From JBBQTU01 sp038213005 (GTDB taxonomy: Bacteria; Planctomycetota; Phycisphaerae; Tepidisphaerales; Tepidisphaeraceae): 31,710 nucleotides of DNA. The stretch is taken from NCBI GenBank assembly GCA_038213005.1, contig JBBQTU010000014.1, forward strand, positions 1 through 31,710, in the 5' to 3' direction. Below the pieces are notes generated by a model. The model was not told the DNA's origin. It was given only the letters and a program-made list of their open reading frames with translations, and did not search any database. Made by a program: the position numbers and the translations under genes. Shown piece by piece: positions 29,056 to 31,710 of this stretch (its first letter is position 1; each line of letters opens with the position of its first letter).

Positions 29056-30345
29056 ATGGCCCAGATCAATGCACCGCGCGGAACCGCCGACATCCTCCCG
29101 GCCGAAAGCTGGAAGTGGCAAGCCGTCGAGCGCATCGCTCACGACGTCGCTCGCCTCTACCACTTTTCTGAGATACGCACCCCGGTTTACGAGCACACCG
29201 ATCTCTTTCACCGTGGCGTTGGCGAGACCACCGACATCGTCCAGAAGGAAACCTTCACCTTCACGCCGCGAGAGGGAAGCGAGTCGATCACCCTCCGCCC
29301 CGAAGGAACGGCCGGCGTCGTTCGGGCTGCCATCGAGAATAGCCTGATCGCCCAGGAGGGTTCGCGAGCCAAGGTGTATTACCTCGGCCCGAACTTCCGC
29401 TATGAGCGCCCGCAAAAGGGCCGCCTCCGCATCCACCACCAGTTCGGCGTCGAAGCCTTCGGCATCGCCAGTCCCGAGCAGGATGTTGAGTGCATTCTTC
29501 TGCAAATGGACTTCTACAGCCGCTGCGGCGTGAAGGACCTCTCGCTCCGCGTGAACAGCCTCGGCGACCGCCCCAGCAAGGAAAAGTACCGGGATGTCCT
29601 GGTGGCGTTTCTATCTCCCAAGAAGGACCAGCTCAGCGAAGACTCCCAGCGTCGGCTCACCGAGAACCCGCTGCGCATCCTGGACAGCAAGGACCCTCGC
29701 GACATCGCCGCCTGCCAGGGTGCTCCATCGGCCGCGGATTCTCTCACCGACCGCAGCCGGGCCCACTTTGAGCGCGTCCAGAAACTGTTGACCGACGCCG
29801 CCGTCCCCTTCACCGTGGACGGTACCCTGGTGCGCGGCTTCGACTATTACACCGACACCCTCTGGGAAGTCACCGCCGGCGGCCTTGGCGCCCAGAACGC
29901 CGTCGGCGGCGGGGGGCGATATGACAATCTGGTTGAGCAACTGGGCGGCCGGCCCACCCCCGGTGTCGGCTTCGGCAGCGGCCTTGAGCGCCTTCTGTTG
30001 GCATTGGATGCCCAGAAGGTTGTGCTGCCCGCGCCGGCCGGGCAATTGGTCTGGCTGGTCGCCATCGGCGAGGACGCCCGCGAACATAACTGGAAGCTGA
30101 TGGCCGAACTGCGTGCCGCCGGCCTCATGGCCGACATGGATACCTCGCCCCGTTCGCCCAAGGCCCAGTTCAAAGTCGCCGACCGTGAGAAAGCCCGCTT
30201 CTGCGTGGTCGTCGGCGACTCGGAACTCGCCGCCGGACAGGTCAAACTCAAGGACATGACCACTGGCGAAGAAAAGTCCGTCGCCCGCAACGAACTGGCC
30301 GATGCGATCAAGGCAAGCTGGAACTCTGGCACTGACGCCAGGTAA
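29056..30345 (+). CDS. hisS: Histidyl-tRNA synthetase
   Basis: The 429-residue class II synthetase has all signatures: INAPRGTADILPAE at the N-terminus, EHTDLFHRGVGETTDIVQKE, motif 2 YYLGPNFRYERPQKGRLRIHHQFG, the histidine-specific TLVRGFDYYTDTLWEV, motif 3 GVGFGSGLERLLLAL, and a C-terminal anticodon-binding domain (AELRAAGLMADMDTSPRSPKAQFKVAD). It charges tRNA-His with histidine. AGGA lies six bases before the ATG. It begins 35 bases after purL, probably in the same transcript. A longer frame through the purL 3' end is not real. Confidence 0.95.
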   Translation: MAQINAPRGTADILPAESWKWQAVERIAHDVARLYHFSEIRTPVYEHTDLFHRGVGETTDIVQKETFTFTPREGSESITLRPEGTAGVVRAAIENSLIAQEGSRAKVYYLGPNFRYERPQKGRLRIHHQFGVEAFGIASPEQDVECILLQMDFYSRCGVKDLSLRVNSLGDRPSKEKYRDVLVAFLSPKKDQLSEDSQRRLTENPLRILDSKDPRDIAACQGAPSAADSLTDRSRAHFERVQKLLTDAAVPFTVDGTLVRGFDYYTDTLWEVTAGGLGAQNAVGGGGRYDNLVEQLGGRPTPGVGFGSGLERLLLALDAQKVVLPAPAGQLVWLVAIGEDAREHNWKLMAELRAAGLMADMDTSPRSPKAQFKVADREKARFCVVVGDSELAAGQVKLKDMTTGEEKSVARNELADAIKASWNSGTDAR

Positions 30346-30367
30346 CTCTCAAGAGAAAGGAAGCAGC

Positions 30368-30469
30368 ATGGCAACCAACGTCGAGAATCTGCAAGCCCTG
30401 GATGCACTCCCGGCCGTGGCGCGCCCGGCCTGCAACGCGCCCAAGGAAAAGTTCAAGCTCGTGAACTGA
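30368..30469 (+). CDS. Small ORF of 33 residues between hisS and ribH
   Basis: ATG 30368 follows a strong AAAGGAAG site and reads MATNVENLQALDALPAVARP, then ACNAPKEKFKLVN and a TGA stop. It fits exactly in the 177-base gap between hisS and ribH, with 22 bases before it and 53 after. I do not recognise it. The good ribosome binding site in an operon gap suggests that it is translated; a role as a small protein or as a leader peptide for ribH is possible. It is too short for composition alone to prove it. Confidence 0.5.
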   Translation: MATNVENLQALDALPAVARPACNAPKEKFKLVN

Positions 30470-30522
30470 TCCTGCAGGACATCCCTTGAGTGAGCGGGCC
30501 ATTGGGCTTACCTTGTGCGGCT

Positions 30523-31008
30523 ATGAGTCAGGATGCACCGGTTTTCTCCCCGGCCAACGTGCCGGCGAATCTGCGATTCGCCGTCGCGGCTGCTCGTTTC
30601 AACGACAAGCTTGTCGGTACCTTGCTGAGCGGCTGCCTGAAGCGGTTCGCCGAGCTGGGGGTGGGCGAGCACCGCCTTGAGGTGGTGCGCGTCCCGGGGG
30701 CATTTGAGTTGCCCGTGGCGGCCCAGGCGCTGGCGAGAACCGGGCGGTTTGCAGGTGTGATCTGCCTTGGGGCGGTCGTGCGAGGGGAGACCCCGCACTT
30801 TGAATATGTAGCCGGCGAAGCCGCTCGGGGGATTGCCCAGGTTTCGCGCCATGAGAATATTCCAGTGATTTTCGGCGTGCTGACTACCAATAATGAACAG
30901 CAGGCCTGGGATCGAGCCGGCGGAAAGCATGGCCACGCCGGTGAGCGTGCGGCGGAGGCGGCCATCGAAATGGCGTTGCTGATGCACAAGATCAAGGCCA
31001 GCGCGTAA
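30523..31008 (+). CDS. ribH: 6,7-dimethyl-8-ribityllumazine synthase
   Basis: The 161-residue protein has the lumazine synthase motifs: RFAVAAARFNDKLVGTLLSG (pyrimidine-binding), VVRVPGAFELPVAAQALA, ICLGAVVRGETPHFEYVAGEAARGI (phosphate-binding), and PVIFGVLTTNNEQQAWDRAGG. It joins 5-amino-6-ribitylaminouracil and dihydroxybutanone phosphate in riboflavin synthesis, and in most bacteria forms a 60-subunit or pentameric shell. The ATG at 30523 is chosen over an in-frame GTG at 30490, which adds 11 unlike residues. Binding-site strength before it is weak. nusB follows, as is common in bacteria. Confidence 0.93.
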   Translation: MSQDAPVFSPANVPANLRFAVAAARFNDKLVGTLLSGCLKRFAELGVGEHRLEVVRVPGAFELPVAAQALARTGRFAGVICLGAVVRGETPHFEYVAGEAARGIAQVSRHENIPVIFGVLTTNNEQQAWDRAGGKHGHAGERAAEAAIEMALLMHKIKASA

Positions 31009-31042
31009 AGAGTCTCTCTCACAGGATAAGGAACTGATACCG

Positions 31043-31546
31043 TTGTCAAAGATGCCGTTTAGAAGGCGTAAGACGCGAGAAATCGCGATGCAGATCCTCT
31101 TTGCGTGGGACAGCCACGGCGGAGAGGACATGGCGATGGCGACATCGTTGGCGGCCGCCGCCAGCGATGATATTGAAGCGCGCGATGCTGCCGTCGAGAT
31201 CGCCAAGGCGACCTGGGACCAGCTCCCGACTCTGGATGCGTGGCTGGAGCGGCTGACGCCGAAATACTCACTGCGGCGGCAGCCAGGCGTGGATCGCAGC
31301 CTGCTGCGTCTGGCCGCCTGGGAACTCACCAGCCGTACGGCGCCGGCGAAGGTTGTGTTTGACGAAGCCATCGAAATGGCCAAGGAATTCTCCACGGCCG
31401 AGAGCGCCCGCCTCGTCAATGCGGTGCTGGATGCCATGTTCATCGAGCACAAGGCTCTGACCGATGAAGGCATCATACCCGGCACTGAGCCTGCGGCGGA
31501 CGAGCCGCCTGCGCAGGCGGGCGGCCCGGCCGGGAAGGGCGAGTAG
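31043..31546 (+). CDS. nusB: Transcription antitermination factor NusB
   Basis: The 167-residue protein matches NusB: RRRKTREIAMQILFAWD at the start, then RQPGVDRSLLRLAAWELTSRTAPAKVVFDEAIEMAKEFSTAESARLVNAVLDAM, the most conserved C-terminal region. NusB binds boxA RNA with ribosomal protein S10 and enables antitermination in rRNA operons. The likely start is TTG at 31043, nine bases after AAGGAA; ATG 31052 is an alternative. The last 20 or so residues are Ala/Gly/Pro-rich and unlike the family. The ribH-nusB order is typical. The boxA-like leaders at 2351 and 25544 would be its targets if real. Confidence 0.93.
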   Translation: MSKMPFRRRKTREIAMQILFAWDSHGGEDMAMATSLAAAASDDIEARDAAVEIAKATWDQLPTLDAWLERLTPKYSLRRQPGVDRSLLRLAAWELTSRTAPAKVVFDEAIEMAKEFSTAESARLVNAVLDAMFIEHKALTDEGIIPGTEPAADEPPAQAGGPAGKGE

Positions 31547-31551
31547 CGTCC

Positions 31552-31710
31552 ATGGGCTTTTTCTCAAAGACGATTGATAAGCTCAAAGGCGCCCTGCGGA
31601 AGACCGCGCAGGTGCTCAATACGGACGTCCGCACTCTTTTTGTGCCTGGACGCCAGATTGATGAAGCCTTCCTCCAGGAAATCGAGCAGCGGTTCCTGCA
31701 GGCTGACATG
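31552..31710 (+). CDS. ftsY: Signal recognition particle receptor FtsY, N-terminal fragment
   Basis: Fifty-three codons are in the window: MGFFSKTIDKLKGALRKTAQ at the start, followed by a segment ending RQIDEAFLQEIEQRFLQADM. This is the N-domain helix bundle start of FtsY, which docks the SRP-ribosome complex at the membrane. The GTPase domain is beyond the window edge. It begins five bases after the nusB stop, so it is in the same operon. Ffh is the other possibility, but the short MGFF...L-K-x-x-L-x-K-T start is FtsY-like. Confidence 0.8.
   Translation, partial: MGFFSKTIDKLKGALRKTAQVLNTDVRTLFVPGRQIDEAFLQEIEQRFLQADM

Noticed and set aside
30346..30522. FMN riboswitch before ribH
   Set aside because: I see no conserved FMN-aptamer core; the gap holds a short ORF instead.

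Overview
The window is GC-rich DNA that looks like a planctomycete chromosome, perhaps of the Phycisphaerae type. This is an inference. It rests on a PEP-CTERM lectin-like protein, two multi-pass membrane proteins carrying C-x2-C zinc ribbons, LpxI (so a diderm with lipid A), a SNF2/SWIM pair, remnants of REP-associated tyrosine transposases (RAYT), and many palindromic intergenic repeats. I saw no rRNA, tRNA or CRISPR array.

Layout. Positions 1-2770: an IS91-type transposase cut by the window edge, a small FN3 remnant, and a long noncoding stretch that holds the first of two matching composite elements. 2769-4678 (minus): a secreted zinc-phospholipase-C-like protein behind a HisN-type phosphatase. 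4780-7124 (plus): lpxI and a zinc-ribbon membrane protein. 7125-7704: repeats. 7705-11291 (minus): a korDABC-like 2-oxoacid:ferredoxin oxidoreductase operon, translationally coupled to a GNAT acetyltransferase. Divergent from it is a YgbA-type nitrosative-stress protein at 11445 behind a perfect FNR/DNR-type box. 12132-12956 (minus): a sugar-phosphate isomerase-like TIM barrel with a clear terminator. 13114-17199 (plus): a SNF2 helicase and a SWIM zinc-finger protein with a histone-H1-like tail. 17374-22005 (minus): a polytopic membrane protein, an unknown membrane-anchored protein and the PEP-CTERM protein. 22370-26050: an accessory patch with two broken RAYT genes, a RelB/RelE-like toxin-antitoxin pair, a 231-bp direct repeat, a 127-bp MITE-like element in two copies, a zinc-ribbon membrane protein and the second composite element. 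26111-31710 (plus): housekeeping genes purL (with a tandem PurS-like N-terminus), hisS, a 33-codon small ORF, ribH, nusB and the start of ftsY.

The strongest candidate for something undescribed is the pair of composite elements at about 2279-2668 and 25452-25917. Each has a sigma70-like promoter with a TATACT -10 box, a small hairpin, and a near-consensus boxA antitermination sequence (TGCTCTTTGAMAAGTGRATA). Then comes a variable region of degenerate tandem 7-mers, with different words at each locus, and finally a conserved 3' block containing CGCACGTAASTC. This resembles an rRNA or CRISPR leader driving a noncoding repeat array. No function is known to me. All coordinates and alignments were made by eye.
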